From Forficula auricularia (taxonomy: Eukaryota > Arthropoda > Insecta > Dermaptera > Forficulidae), in contig JALMQS010000075.1 in NCBI GenBank assembly GCA_024734495.1, positions 8,975,313-9,039,312 of the forward strand: 64,000 bases of DNA, given 5' to 3'. This document shows positions 10,250 through 21,797 of this stretch, one piece after another. A program made the position numbers and the translations under genes. The notes beneath the pieces are model-generated. The model saw only the letters and a list, made by a program, of their open reading frames with translations, searched no databases and was not told where the DNA came from. The number at the start of each line of letters is the position of its first letter. Within the stretch, counting starts at the first letter, position 1.

Positions 10250-12298
10250 GGCGTTTGTTTCAGTGGATGACCTCTTCATTGCCCAAATCTCTTACCGCCC
10301 AGTCATTTCTTCAGGTTTGGAAACAGGAAATAGTCGTTGGGGGCTAAATCTGGAGAATATGCTGGACGGGGTAGCAGTTCGTAGCCCAATTCACGGACTT
10401 TTTGCCATACTGACTACACACGTGTGCGTGCACCCGTACATTGTCTTGATGGAACAGCACTTTTTTCTCCTCCAAATGCGGTCGTTTCTGCTTCAAATCA
10501 ATATAGAATCTGTCCAATAATATTCGCCGGTGCTCGTTTTACCCTTTTCAAGGTAATCGATGTGAATGACACCTCGTACATCCCCCAAAAACTGTGGCCA
10601 TCACCTTGTTGACCTACAGACCCACCTTGGCCTTCTTTGTTATACGTTCACCCCAAGAAACCCACTGTCTTTATTGTTCTTTGGTCTCTGGTGTGGTGTG
10701 ATGGATCCATGTTTCGTCTACGGTAACGAAACGATGCAGAACTTCGTTGAACATCGCCAAACACTCCTTTGAAGTGGTCACACGGTTGCGCTTATGATCG
10801 TGTGTGAGCAATCTCGGAACCCATAGCTTTTTCATATCCAAATATTCATGTAAAATGTGGTGTACCCGCTCAGTTGAGATGCCTATAGCCTCAGCCACCT
10901 CACGCACTTTTATTCTCGTCCAATATCCTTCCAATATCATTCCATGGATTTTATCGACGATTTCTCGCATGACGACCTCTTTTGGGTGACCTGAACATTC
11001 GGCGACACTTGTGCTGGTACCAGAGGCGTAGCCACGTGGCGGGGTTCTCATGGTATGAGTAACGGCAACGACAAACCCTTTCTTATGGCAAACTAACCGT
11101 AATTAAATATATTTAATATGTTTGATCAAGACTTATGTTCTTTTTTAATTTCTTCAACTACCTTTTTACTCCAGTTAAATTGTTTTATGGTAGTTTTGAT
11201 TTCTTGATCCTATATGTTTTTTGGTGTGCTGAATCCGAATCTGAGGTTTGCTAACAAAATTTCGTGACGGAACATTGTCAAAAATGCAAAAAAAGGTAAA
11301 AAATCTCATTTTTTGGCGGTTTTTTTGCTTATAACTCGAAAACTATCAACTTTTCGTAAATAACCTTCCTATTCAAAATGAAAGTTCATAAAATTTCCTA
11401 CAAATTTCATTATTTAGGTTTTTTCTCCAGACCAACCGTTCGGGCTCAAGCGCTAGTTGAAAATTGGCGTATTTTTTCTGTTTCCGCAAATTCCAAAAAC
11501 TCGCACTTTTTTCGATTTTTCCCATTTTGACCATGAAGGAGCACGTTTTCGACAAAGATCACTCTATACATTTTTAAACTAGATTAAATTTGCTACAATT
11601 CAAACAATGTTTCATCTTAAGTGGATAATGATAACCCGTGCCGCAATGAGGTTGAAGTTTTGAAAAACTGCAATTTTCTCCTTCATAAAATGAAAACCAC
11701 TCATCCTAGAAACTTGATTTCTATCTCATTCTCTAAAAAATTTTGTTGACTTGAACGTTTTTACACATGTTTTTGAGCTAGAGCTAGAGCCTTTTTTGAT
11801 AAGACTCTTAGATTTATAGATATCTAGCATTTTCAAAAACAGGATATGATCCAAACCTCAAAAGTGTAATGGAAACAGTCAAAAAATGATATTTTTTATC
11901 TTTCTTTGCATTTTTGACAATATTCCGTCACGAAGTTTTGTTAGCAAACCACAGATTCGGATTCAGCACACCAAAAAACATAAAGGGTCGAAGAAATTAC
12001 AACTACCCCAAAACTTTCCGGGTAAAACACAATTTAACTGAACTATTTGTTTTAATAAAAAAAAAATTCCCACTAATATTTTGCTTTGTGAATTGACCCC
12101 CCCCCCCCCTCCATGAAAATTTTCTGCCTACGCCATTGGCTGGTACGACCACAATGAAACTCAGTAAACCACTTCTTAACCTTTGAAATTGATGGTACAG
12201 AGTCCCCATAGTATTTATCAAGTCTTCCTTAGTTCGCTGATGGTCTTTTTACGCAAGAAATAATGCTTAATCAGCACAGTAAATTCACTTTTTTCCAT
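10250..12298 (-). pseudogene. Broken mariner transposase
   Basis: The protein starts MEKSEFTVLIKHYFLRKKTI at 12298 and reaches KKWFTEFHCGRTS just before the hAT insertion. After it, STSVAECSGHPKEVVMREIV and the second helix-turn-helix (KVREVAEAIGISTERVHHIL) follow at about 10850-11010. The first catalytic aspartate lies in FVTVDETWIHHTTPETKEQ (about 10671-10730). Near 10340-10390 the C-terminal catalytic block is seen as LPRPAYSPDLAPNDYFLFPN, ending in the usual LKK.LGGKRF. A stop follows VSWGERI and frames change repeatedly through the middle. The DD34D-type spacing is consistent with mariner; the subfamily is uncertain. Confidence 0.9.
11021..12138. mobile_element. hAT-type non-autonomous foldback element
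   Basis: The termini are CAGAGGCGTAG and (reversed) CAATGGCGTAG, and the perfect 8 bp duplication GCTGGTAC lies at 11013-11020 and 12139-12146. An 8 bp duplication with CA...TG ends is typical of hAT elements. Long internal inverted repeats lie at about 11180-11310 and 11890-12030 (AATCCGAATCTGAGGTTTGC against GCAAACCACAGATTCGGATT). The open frames inside are short and resemble no transposase. It inserted in the mariner transposase between GRTS and the following coding sequence, so it is younger than the mariner. Confidence 0.9.
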
Positions 12299-12485
12299 TT
12301 TCGTTAAAATTCACTAGGTTGTCTGCTTTCAATGGCTGTCAAACACAAACTAAATGGCGCAGCTTGCTCAAAATTTTACAGCAGCCTAATAATAGATGTC
12401 ATTTGACGGGAGCAGTGTTGCATTTAAAGTTACTGCGCTGAAAATTGAAAAAGTCACCGACTTATCGAACCACCCTAGTATAATA

Positions 12486-12682
12486 TATATTTAAAGTAAA
12501 GACAATTTTGAAAAATTTAAGAAACTTTTTTAAAATTTTTAAAATATAAAATACTAGGTACTTAGATTTCACAAAAATAAAAGATAAGATGCTTACTCTA
12601 GAGGTCTAGTACCTACCTAGTATTTTATATTTTAAATTTTAAAAAGTTTCTTAAATTTTTCAAAATTTTCTTTACTTTATTT
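12486..12682. repeat. Small AT-rich palindrome abutting the mariner
   Basis: The arms at about 12486-12575 and 12600-12682 are near-perfect inverted copies, e.g. AAAATACTAGGTACTTAGA against CTAGTACCTACCTAGTATTTT. The structure starts within 10 bp of the mariner's right TA. It looks like a MITE, but its ends and duplication are obscured by A/T richness. Confidence 0.7.
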
Positions 12683-13415
12683 TTAAAATGTTTCACCAAG
12701 AACCCTCCCAATTCTCCCTTAATATATTTATTAATGTAGTTTCAATTTGTTTAATTTATGGTACATACAATTTAGTTAGTGATCCATTTGCGATTTCCCT
12801 CGTTGCATCTGGTGCGTGCAGGCAGAGGGCTCAACCTCCGATAAAAATTAAAATAAAATCTACATTTTTTAAGAAATAAATGTAAAAAAGAAAAAACTTG
12901 AAAACTCATTTGTGATTGGATATTCTTCTTTTACTTTCTTCTTCTTTTTATGCCCCCCACCTCCCCAATCAATTGAATATTCAGATTTAATTTGATTCTT
13001 TTTTTCTTTTATTCGCCCATCATCATTTTTTAAGTCTCTGTTCACCCGATACGATATAAGAAGGGGCGGATACTTACGGGGAATGGAATAAAAAGAAAAA
13101 GAGAAATAAAAAAGTTTTAAAGTGAAAGAAATAGGTGGGGGGAGGATTAAATTTTTCCTTTATTCATAGCGTTAAAGTGTTGTTTTCGGTCTCTTGCAAA
13201 GGCCAACTTCAAAGTAAAAAGTATGAAGCACGTATAGGCTCAACCAAAATCAAAAAATGTCGTATTCATTAGCAACTGATTATTTAAGGAACAGCCGACA
13301 TTATTGCATTCTCCTCGCCTTTAATACATTCACCTGAATACTCCATAAGCTCTCAGCTCATGCAGCATCCGAATATTCCTCACTCTATGCCCTTGCCATA
13401 CACATATATGTAGTA
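12683..13415. other. Low-copy DNA, no gene seen
   Basis: The plus-strand frame beginning at 12688 has no homology that I recognise and ends in low-complexity K/F residues. The rest is AT-rich with a few purine runs. Confidence 0.5.
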
Positions 13416-13417
13416 TA

Positions 13418-13780
13418 TTTGTAAATTTGACTCTTTGGCTTTTATGCTATTGTTTATTTATTTTTTGGTATGTAAATTTGACTCTTTGGTTTAAGGACTT
13501 TTATGTTATTGTTTACTCACTTTTCATTGTTTATTTATTTTTTTGTATGTAAATTTGACTGTTTGGTTTAGGGAATTTTATGTTATTGTTTATTCACTTT
13601 TCATTGTTTATTTATTTTTTTTGTAGGTAAATTTGACTCTTTGGTTTAGGGACTTTTCTGTTATTGTTTATTCACTTTTTCATTGTTTATTTATTTTTTG
13701 TATGTAAATTTGACTCTTTTGGTTTAGGGACTTTTTTGTTATTGTTTATTCACTTTTCATTGTTGTTGATTTATTTATTT
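13418..13780 (+). repeat. Minisatellite, about 77 bp unit, 4-5 copies
   Basis: Units begin GTAAATTTGACTCTTTGG, followed by TTTAGGGACTTTTATGTTATTG, TTTATTCACTTTTCATTG and TTTATTTATTTTTTTGTAT. The first unit is short (about 50 bp) and the next four are about 75-78 bp, differing by single substitutions and T-run length. The last fades into TTGTTGATTTATTTATTTA. Confidence 0.9.
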
Positions 13781-13984
13781 ATATTTGCCTAATACATTAT
13801 TTCTCATTTCTATTCTAATAGAATATTATTCTTTTTTGTTAATTGTATCTGTTTTACGATAAAACAATTAGAATAAGGTCTTATAAATTCTCTTCTATAT
13901 TTTTATAGGTAAAATATTTTATTGATAAACTTCCTATATTGTAAATATATCATTTTAATAAAAACCCATATATTTTTATAGTAA

Positions 13985-15000
13985 TCTATATATATAAAAT
14001 TCTTTGCCCGATACACTCCCTAACTCACTCACTCACTCACTCATCATCAAAACAGCCAGAACCACTGGACATAGAGACATGAAATTTGGAGAGGATATTA
14101 CATCTATGACATAGGGGCTCACTAAGAAAGGATTTTTCGAAATTCGACCCCTAAGAGGGTCAAAGGGAGCAAAGTGTGTTTTCACTGATTATGCGATATC
14201 TCTTAAGGACGATAAAATATCTACTTGCTTTTTACTTATAAAAATACTAAATTAAAATATCTAAAAACTAATTTCAGGATTTTTTGAAATTCGACCCCTA
14301 AAGGGGTCAAAAGGGGCAAAATATCTTTGCAATGTGTTTACACTAATTATGCATTTTCAATTAAGAACGATAAGATATCTACTTGATTTTTACTTAATAA
14401 AATTCTAAATACAAATATCTAAAAAGTAATTTCAGGATTTTTTGAAATTCGACTCCCAACTATCCAAAATGTGAGTGGGGGCAAAAATTAAAACTCTCTC
14501 CTATCTTGATCAAATTTTGTAGAGTTATTCTTGTTTACTTTAAGAAACTATTCCTGTACAAATCAACTATCAAAATTGACTGTATGGGGGCGAAGGGGGG
14601 GGGGGCAATTATAGAAATTTTTGACTTTTTAGTACATTTACTCTTTAGAAAACTGGGGATTTTTTATTTGCAAATATCTAAAAAATAATTTCAAGATTTT
14701 TTGTAATCCGACCTTCAACTATCCAAAATGTGAGTGGAGGCAAAAATTAAAACTCTCTCCGATCTTGATCAAATTTTGTAGAGTTATTCTTTATTACTTT
14801 AAGAAACTATTCCTGTAAAAATCAACTATCAAAATTGACTGTATGGGGGCGAAAGGGGGAGTGTGGGAAAAATATAGAAATTTTTAGCTTTTTTGTACAT
14901 TTACTCTTTAGAAAACTGAGAGTTATTTATTTGCAAATATCTAAATTGGGCCGAGCTGTAGAGGGCGTGCCGAAGGCACGCCTGGAGCAGCTCGTCATTT
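13985..15000. repeat. Helitron-like repeat with about 270 bp tandem units
   Basis: The left end reads TCTATATATATAAAATTCTTTGCCCG after an A, as Helitron 5' ends do, followed by (CTCA)n. The right end near 14947-14997 carries the hairpin GCGTGCCGAAGGCACGC and a GAGCTG...CAGCTC pairing before CTCGT. Inside, 14410-14680 and 14681-14945 are tandem copies sharing CCAAAATGTGAGTGG, CTTGATCAAATTTTGTAGAG and AAATTGACTGTATGGGGGCG. No Rep/helicase is present. The lack of a canonical CTRR end keeps the class uncertain. Confidence 0.55.
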
Positions 15001-15104
15001 ATAATCATTAAAGAAGCCAGTTTTACATATTAATAAAAAATTTATAAGCCAAAATAAAATTTGTCACTTTTTTGAAAACCATTCAATTTAAATCAATTTT
15101 TTAC

Positions 15105-15415
15105 TTTACCACACAGGGTATTATGGTTAAGTATTGTAATCGTGCATGAAAAAAAGTATTTTTTTTTCTTCGTTTTTTTGAAATATCTCAAAGACGGCTT
15201 AAACTATTTTGATTAAAAAAATTGAGCGAAACCATGGCATTTCGCTCTACAAAAAAGTCCCAATAAGTGATCATCGAAAAAGGTGTCTGGTGTCTGTTAG
15301 TATGTGCGTTACGAAATTTTTTTCGACTCTAGCTCAAAAACATGTGTGAAAACGAAATTTCACATGTAGTTTTGGTGCATCGAGATTAAGAGCGGATTAG
15401 ACTTTTTTTTAATGA
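15105..15415 (+). repeat. C-tract family, partial forward copy
   Basis: It starts at the diagnostic ACTTTACCACACAGGGTATTATGG, then AAGTATTGTAATCGTGCATG, CAAAGACGGCTTAAACTATTTTG and AACCATGGCATTTCGCTCTAC, and ends after GTAGTTTTGGTGCATCGAGATT. It lacks the internal units and the right end. Confidence 0.75.
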
Positions 15416-16267
15416 TATTGATGTGAGAAGGAGATACACCAGAAGGTGCAGCACCTAAAGGCCGTGAAAAGAACAGAGTAGAAGGAAAGAAGCCGGGATC
15501 ACAAGCCAAATCTCAGAAAGTTAGATACAATCCTATTTACTAAGTTTTTTAAGGGCTTCGAGCAGTGGTAAATTTCTCCGTGTGATAAATTAGGTTAAAT
15601 TTATCTCCCACTTAATTAAAGACTTTGGTTAAAATCGAACCCATAATTAACGGTTTATCGTTGGGATACGGGACACCCTGTATATAAAATTAAGGATTTG
15701 TCTGTACACTTTTCAAGTATATTTATTTGCATCAAGCAGAGAATAACCTCATTGATTTTCTCTTAGATATGACCATCTCTGCCTCTCAAGGCAAATAATT
15801 CTTTTGGAAGCAGATATATGGTAGATATCATGATGGGCGTGGGTGAGCCTCAGGCTTTAAACCCGCTCTCCGAATGTGTGTGCATGGGTGGATAAGTACA
15901 TTTCTATTTTTTTTTCGTTCATATATATATATGTATAAGGGAGTGAGGAAGAAGGAATGCATGTAGGGTAGAAATGTCGTCGTGGTGTGATGTCACTCCC
16001 TCTAATTCCATAATGATAATTTATGGCCCAAGTTCCTGGCTCGGAATCTTAATTCAAGCCCGAACAACTGTTGCTTCCCCTCCCCTCCCTTTTGAAGGAA
16101 AGCTTTTCCCCTCATCCCTCTCCATCGGCAATTCAATCTACAATTGAATATTCTACAGTAGAACAGAGCATTAAACCCCAACATCGTTTCTTCATTCCAA
16201 CCCCTTTTACCCATTCTCATTTTTATTGCATCATTACGATTTCGATTCCAGTATAAATTCACTATAA
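15416..16267. other. Fragments and low-copy DNA
   Basis: The stretch 15415-15480 resembles the Jockey-like 3' end at 31480-31530 (AATGATATTGAT ... AGGTGCAGCACCT). The stretch 15728-15766 matches the Penelope-like unit ends (TTTATTTGCATCAAGCAGAG). The remainder is unique, with frames at 16002-16262 on both strands that show no domain. Confidence 0.5.
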
Positions 16268-16720
16268 TTTATCTCTTAATATTATTTTACCGACGCTAGT
16301 ATAGTCATTGCTCATATCATCAGAACTTGACCAAATTAATATGGGACCACCTCTAAGGTACCACCTTTCCAGTAAAAAAATAATCATCGAAATCGATACA
16401 CGTGGCAAAAAATTCTCGCTGAACATACATAAAATAAATAAATAGTTAGGTATCTTGACTATCTTGGAGCTATACTGATCCAAACTCAGAAAGAATCATT
16501 AAAATCGGATCATAAACAAAGTAGTAATGCCTGAACAAACATAACAAAAAAGATCCAATATCAATGAAAAAATAAACTGGACTAATCGGAAACTATACTG
16601 AACCCAATGCGAAAAAGATTATCAAAATCGGTTAACAATTGGCGAAGATATCAGGTAACATAGACACAAAAAAAATCAGTCGAATTGAGAACCTCCTCCT
16701 TTTTTGAAGTCGGTTAAAAA
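16268..16720 (-). repeat. AACCGACTTC family, right-half copy
   Basis: Landmarks run CATATCATCAGAACTTGACC, GAACATACATAAAATAAATA, ATCTTGGAGCTATACTGATCC and AAACTATACTGAACCCAATGC, ending in CCTCCTCCTTTTTTGAAGTCGGTT at about 16716. This is the mirror image of the left half at 6670-7300. Confidence 0.8.
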
Positions 16721-16739
16721 ATGGTTTTTAACAATAGTT

Positions 16740-16885
16740 TGTGTAGATAGCTTGCCTAGACAACGAAACGAATTTTCTCTACCCACTCGAGTATTAATTA
16801 AAAAGACTGATGATGAAGGTCAATCCTTCGAAAATATAGTCTCAAACAAATAAATTATATATATTATATATATTATAAAATTAGT
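16740..16885 (+). repeat. Penelope-like relic with degenerate hammerhead-like core
   Basis: At 16807-16841 the core reads CTGATGA, stem GAAGG/CCTTC, then GAAAATATAGTC followed by TCAAACAAATAAATTATA, the same context as at 31237 and 41385. The base after GAAA is A rather than C, which would break the short stem III pair. Only one arm remains. Confidence 0.55.
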
Positions 16886-17097
16886 TTCGTATTGACCCTC
16901 AGGATCAGGCAAAGCCCCTCCTCATGTAAGAATGGATTTTTTTAGATTTTAATTTTCCATATGGTTTCTTCTCTTGAGTTCGTTCGTAGTCGTCCGGATC
17001 CTCCAAAATCTGAATACCTTATTTTGATTAATAAAAAGCTAAAAACAAGGGGTGAATTTGAAATGAACGATGAAGGTGTTATTTTCAATTAATAAAA

Positions 17098-18098
17098 AGT
17101 ATCCATGTCACCGAGCGATGCTCGGTAAATTTTTCATTCAGTTAATAGCTATATATTAATCCCAGAAACCCACCCTCGCCCCCTGGACCCCCATCACTTC
17201 ACCCCACCCCACACCTACACTCCCACCACGCCCCCGAAACCCCGTACCTCTCCCCGGCCCCCCACCACTGAACCCCACCTCCTACACCCCTACATCTACC
17301 CCCGCCCACGCACCCAGTTTTTGCATTTCTAGCCTTCAGTGGTCTACAGATTATACTATATATATTTGTCTAGATTAATTTGTAACAACGCTCAGAGAAT
17401 GCTGCCGATGAGGAGCGGTGATGCCGTCGGTATATTTGCGGCAAATTTGAAATATAATTGTAATTGTACCAATTTGAAATGAAAGACTCCAATTGATTTT
17501 AAATTAAGAAACATTAAATATATTGATAATTATTCCTCCCCCCCCTTCACCACTCAAAAATTAAATATTCAATTCACTTTTCTTTGCGCACAGAAAAATA
17601 AATTAATCACATCTTATTTGATTTATATTTTATGTATTATTTGTATATTTTTTAATAATTTTCCACTTTTTTATAATTTTTTAAAAATCTAAATTTTGTT
17701 ATTCTTATTTTTGGATTTTTACAAAATTGAACGACTTAAGACACGCATGCCCGAGTTTATCATGGCAATACTGGAGGGAGCAGCCTGTCATACAAACAAC
17801 ACCTGATCTCTTTTAAATATTTGGAGCCTTATATCCATTATCGAATTTTAAAAAAAATGATATAACAATGACAAAAAATATCACAATGCTGTAGATTATA
17901 GAAAAAACAATACTTCCAGATTCATATCTAGAGCCTCATTTCTGTAGCTGTGTCAGGACGAAAATGAGGCGAAACTTTTAAGAGACTATGTATTTTCGGG
18001 AGTTTACAGGTATAAATTTGGAGTGTGGTTTTTTAAGAGGAATACAATTTTTGGACCGAGGCGCCGCCGAAGGCACGCACGAAAAGCTCGTATAATAA
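17098..18098 (-). repeat. Helitron-like element, reverse orientation
   Basis: Read on the minus strand it starts TCTTATTATACGAGC (18098), with a GTGCCTTCGGCGGCGCC block, and ends with the hairpin CCGAGCATCGCTCGG near 17118-17132 followed about 10 bp later by CTTT. A TC start and a 3' hairpin about 10 bp before the end are Helitron traits. The C-rich segment 17160-17330 is non-coding. The same hairpin occurs at 27448, 32634 and, degraded, 51352. Confidence 0.6.
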
Positions 18099-18172
18099 GA
18101 TAAGATAAATATTTTGATTTCAAATATTGTCATTCTCAATCAATACGCATAAAATATAGATAAAATCACCTT

Positions 18173-18895
18173 TTTAACCGACTTCAAAAAAGGAGGAGGT
18201 TCTCTATTAGATTGAATTTTTTTTTTTTTTGTGCCTATGTTACCTCATATCTCCGCCAATTCTCAACCGATTTTGAAAATTTTTTTTGCATTGGGTCCAG
18301 TCTAGCTTCCGATTGGTCCCATTTTTTTTTCGTTTTTTTTTCATAGGTATTAGACCTTTTTTATTAGGTTTGTTTAGACCTAACCTCTTTGTTTATGAAC
18401 CGATTTCGATGGTTCTTTTTTTATCCGATAGGGGGTGTCTTGGGGATGGTGTCATATTAATTTGATCAAGTTCTGATGATATGATCACTATTAATAACAT
18501 CACTAAAAAGAGAAAAATAAAATAATTTAAAAAAAAATAAAAACCGACTTCAAAAAATTAAATGCAACAAATAAAATACACTAAAAGGTATAAAATAATT
18601 ATTATCTTATTTAGTTAAAACTAAACGACGAAATATTAACATGAAATTACTTTTTGAAGTTGGTGCCAAACATATACCTTTTATGAATCGCACTCGACGG
18701 ATCTTACTTAGTACGTTTGGAGGGTATGCTCGCTTATAGGTATAGTTTGTTTGGCACCGACTTCAAAAAGTAATTTCATGTTAATATTTCGTCGTTTGAG
18801 TTGTAACTAAATAAGATAATAATTATTTTATACCTTTTAGTGTATTTTATTTGTTGCATTTAATTTTTTGAAGTCGGTTTTTATTTTTTTTTTAA
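18173..18895. repeat. AACCGACTTC family, left half plus inner palindrome
   Basis: It begins TTTTTAACCGACTTCAAAAA with GGAGGAGGTTCTCTATTAGA, runs through GGGTCCAGTCTAGCTTCCGA and TTGATCAAGTTCTGATGATA, then enters the inner module at 18542 (AAACCGACTTCAAAAAATTAAATG), whose mirror end is at 18866-18884. The outer right half is missing. Confidence 0.85.
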
Positions 18896-20420
18896 AAAAT
18901 TATTTTATTCGAACATTTGATCAAAACTTCTCTCAAATACTAACTAGCTGACGCGATCTATCCAATTTTCAGGATCAGCTTACCAAATATATCCAGTAAA
19001 AATTCTTAAAATAAAGATTTTTTTCTTATTTTTTCCTTTCTTAAGCAATCATTTCTTCACTAATATTAAAAGTAAAGCAATTATCATTTCTACATATTTT
19101 CTAAAAAAATTCCCATAGATAACAATAACTTTAGTGTCTTGGATAAGATTCTAAAAATATTATTCCTGACATTTAGGCATGATTTATAACATTTATCTAT
19201 TAGTTATTTTATCAATTTTTCAACTACTTAACTGATAAACTTGTTTTCGTCGTCAATTTTCAATTCATATTAGAAGGTTAGCTGCAAGGCCCGCCTTCGG
19301 TGGCCCTGTTGCTAACCAGGGGGCTTTCAATTTTTGATCCTCCTCCCCCTTTTTGGGTGCATTTTTTGTGGAACTTTTTTAAATAAATGCTGTCAGAAAT
19401 CAAATCTGCTACAAATTTGCTCATCATATAATTTGCCCTAGAGCTAATAGTTTAGGAGTTATTTGATAATTTTCATTCGTGCACCCCCCCCCCCACCCCT
19501 CAAACTCCCTTTGGGGTCAAAATATCAAAACGAAAGTTAGAAGACGTCTGATCCAAATATGAAATTTCATAATAATTCCTTCAGCCGTTTTTACGTGAAT
19601 CGTGAGCAACTTTTGCGCGGGAACCACGCAAACATTCAGACATACAGACTGGTGCAACGTATAGCAGAGTGGGGGTATTAATTTAAATATTAATATAAAT
19701 AAAAAATTAATTGCCGATTAAAATGGACTGTAATTAGGTTTATTAGAATTTAATATAAATTGTGGATTATAAAAATATGAATTTAAAAATTGAATACAAG
19801 TAAGTGATGGTAGAAGTAACTTAAAACTACGAGTATATAAATAAAGATGAAAGTTTGAAAAATAAATGTTAAAATTCAGCTATTTGAAAAATACAAATAT
19901 GCACAAAATATAAGCAAAGTGTATATATAAATCAATTATATACAAATTAAAGTAATAATATAATTTAATAAAACCTAGGATGAAGAAAATGGACGAATCG
20001 CTTCCCGTTCACCCGGACTCCCGATCCAATGAAGTTATATTTGGTTTTCAAAAACCTTAGGGAATTCTCGGAAAACATAAAATGAAAAACATAATTAATT
20101 AGCTTATGCAAGACTCCAGAAACATGATTCAAAGAAAATTAAGATGATAAATACCTTGGAGGGATTCGAGAAACCAGTCCATTTTTATTAAAATTAATTA
20201 ACGCCAATCGCGTTTTTTAAAACAAATTGCTAAATAGATAGCCAGATAACCGTGAAGCGTTCAACACAATTTAATCTATTTTCTATTTGGTTGTAAATCA
20301 AATAAACAAATAGAAAAATTCAAAATCAATCTCAAATTGATGAAAAAATAAATTTATGCTTACTCGTTATCTGGCTATGGAATTAATATGAATTTTGAGC
20401 ACTCTCAAAATTTATACTAG
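18896..20420. other. Mostly low-copy DNA with one old repeat
   Basis: The part 19283-19680 is a degenerate repeat related to 2145-2600. It starts with a GC-rich stem (GGCCCGCCTTCGGTGGCCC) and has a C-tract near 19484-19493. The remainder, 19680-20420, is AT-rich with no recognised repeat and no coding signal. Confidence 0.5.
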
Positions 20421-20428
20421 ACGCCCAC

Positions 20429-20720
20429 CATGCGCGGATCCAGGGGGGGGCGATGGGGGCGGTCGCCCCCCCCCCCCCCCCCAAAGCATTGGAGATCAAC
20501 ATTTTTTATATGTTTATTTAATTTTTTTTTTTAATAACATTAAATTTTAAAATTGAAGAAAATAAAGTTCTATGTGGGGGGGGGCGTCGTCTCTGACCCC
20601 CCCCCCCCCGCTTGGACAATTCGATCGCGACACACTTCCGAGATCAAAAGTAGATCTTATATACCGGCGACCGCCCCCCCCCCCCCCCCCCCCCAAAACA
20701 GAGGTCTGGATCCGCGCCTG
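20429..20720. mobile_element. 292 bp hAT-type MITE
   Basis: The ends are CATGCGCGGATCC and (reversed) CAGGCGCGGATCC, flanked by the perfect 8 bp duplication ACGCCCAC at 20421-20428 and 20721-20728. C-tracts of 17 and 21 bases lie just inside each end and the centre is AT-rich. The open frame at 20553-20735 is an artefact of the C-tracts. The CA ends and 8 bp duplication fit a non-autonomous hAT. Confidence 0.92.
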
Positions 20721-20728
20721 ACGCCCAC

Positions 20729-21215
20729 AGTGTAGGGTTCAAAATAAAAGGGGACAAAATATTATGGTTCAGGCCTTTTTATAGACACCAAAGCATGGAA
20801 CTAAAGAGAAAAAGATGGAAAATAGTCCCTCAAAATTCAAGGTACAGCACCACCTATAGTGGAATTCGACGCGGCGGCGAATTTCGAAAAGGAATATTTC
20901 GAGAGCTCAATTTGCTAGCACCACAGACAGACAGGAATTTTGTTGAGGGTATTTACGTTCATAACTTTTCTTGAAACGTGTGCAACGAAAATTTGGCGTG
21001 ATTTAGACCAATTTACAGACAAAATCTTAATTTTATATATATGTATAGATAAAATAAAGTAAAAAAAATTGTCATTAATAAAAAAGAATTTTATTTTTAG
21101 ACAAAATGCATTCTGTAAAGGAAATTCATCCCTTTTTAGGGACCACCTTTATACACAAGTGTTTTTGAGAGGTTTATATTTATTTCATTCTTTCTTTCGA
21201 TCCTCATTATATTAT
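20729..21215. other. Low-copy DNA, no gene seen
   Basis: This is mixed sequence with no recognised repeat until the C-tract family end near 21220. The plus-strand frame 21069-21329 runs into that repeat and has no domain. Confidence 0.5.
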
Positions 21216-21305
21216 TATTTTAAAAAAGAAGGAAAAAAACCACTTTTTTCATGCACGATTACAATACTTGACCATACCCTGTATGGTAAAGTAAAAATTG
21301 ATAAA
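21215..21305 (-). repeat. C-tract family, terminal fragment
   Basis: Only the end of the family remains: a poly-A/GAAGG stretch, CCACTTTTTTCATGCACGATT, then ACTTGACCATACCCTGTATGG. Confidence 0.75.
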
Positions 21306-21657
21306 AACATGATAGTAAAAAGAATTTAAAATAAAAATTCGTTGGTGATAAAAAACAAAAATTTAGATATGAAAACGTTAAATTTTAAATAATAATATTT
21401 TAATGGTAAATGATGTCAATCATTATGGCATTATCTATGCATATTTCTCATTACTTAAGTCAACGTCCCCCTTAAATTTGATTATTACTAAGTTACTTCA
21501 AACTATTATAATATTTTGTTTCCACTATAGTCAACCGAGCACTAGGCTTATCCATAGTACTTCTATACATTTCCACTATTGCTGGAACTGGAAATTCAGG
21601 TATTTTTTCATGCTTTTATTTAGCTTGAATCAAAACTGTTTTTATTTTAATATTGTT

Positions 21658-21760
21658 TTTAACCGACTTCAAAAAGGAGGAGGTTCTCAATTCGACTGAT
21701 TTTTTTTTGTGTCTATGTAACCGAATTGTGAACCGTAAACCTATACCTGAATTTAAAATT
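21658..21760 (+). repeat. AACCGACTTC family, terminal fragment
   Basis: AACCGACTTCAAAAAGGAGG and TCTCAATTCGACTG are followed by the T-run and GTGTCTATGTAACC, then the similarity ends. Confidence 0.75.
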
Positions 21761-21797
21761 CAAAATAATATTAATTTTTCGCTTTTATAAAGCAAAA

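Larger units (their letters stand above)
10117..12478 (-). mobile_element. Mariner element interrupted by a hAT-type insertion
   Basis: The ends match a TA-inserting mariner: left CAAGGGTAGTTTAATAAA at 10117 and right (reversed) CTAGGGTGGTTCGATAAGTC ending at 12478, each flanked by TA. Without the 1,118 bp insertion at 11021-12138 and one copy of its 8 bp duplication the element is about 1,236 bp, normal for a mariner. The transposase reads on the minus strand from ATG at 12298-12296. The insertion, stops and frameshifts make it inactive. Confidence 0.92.
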
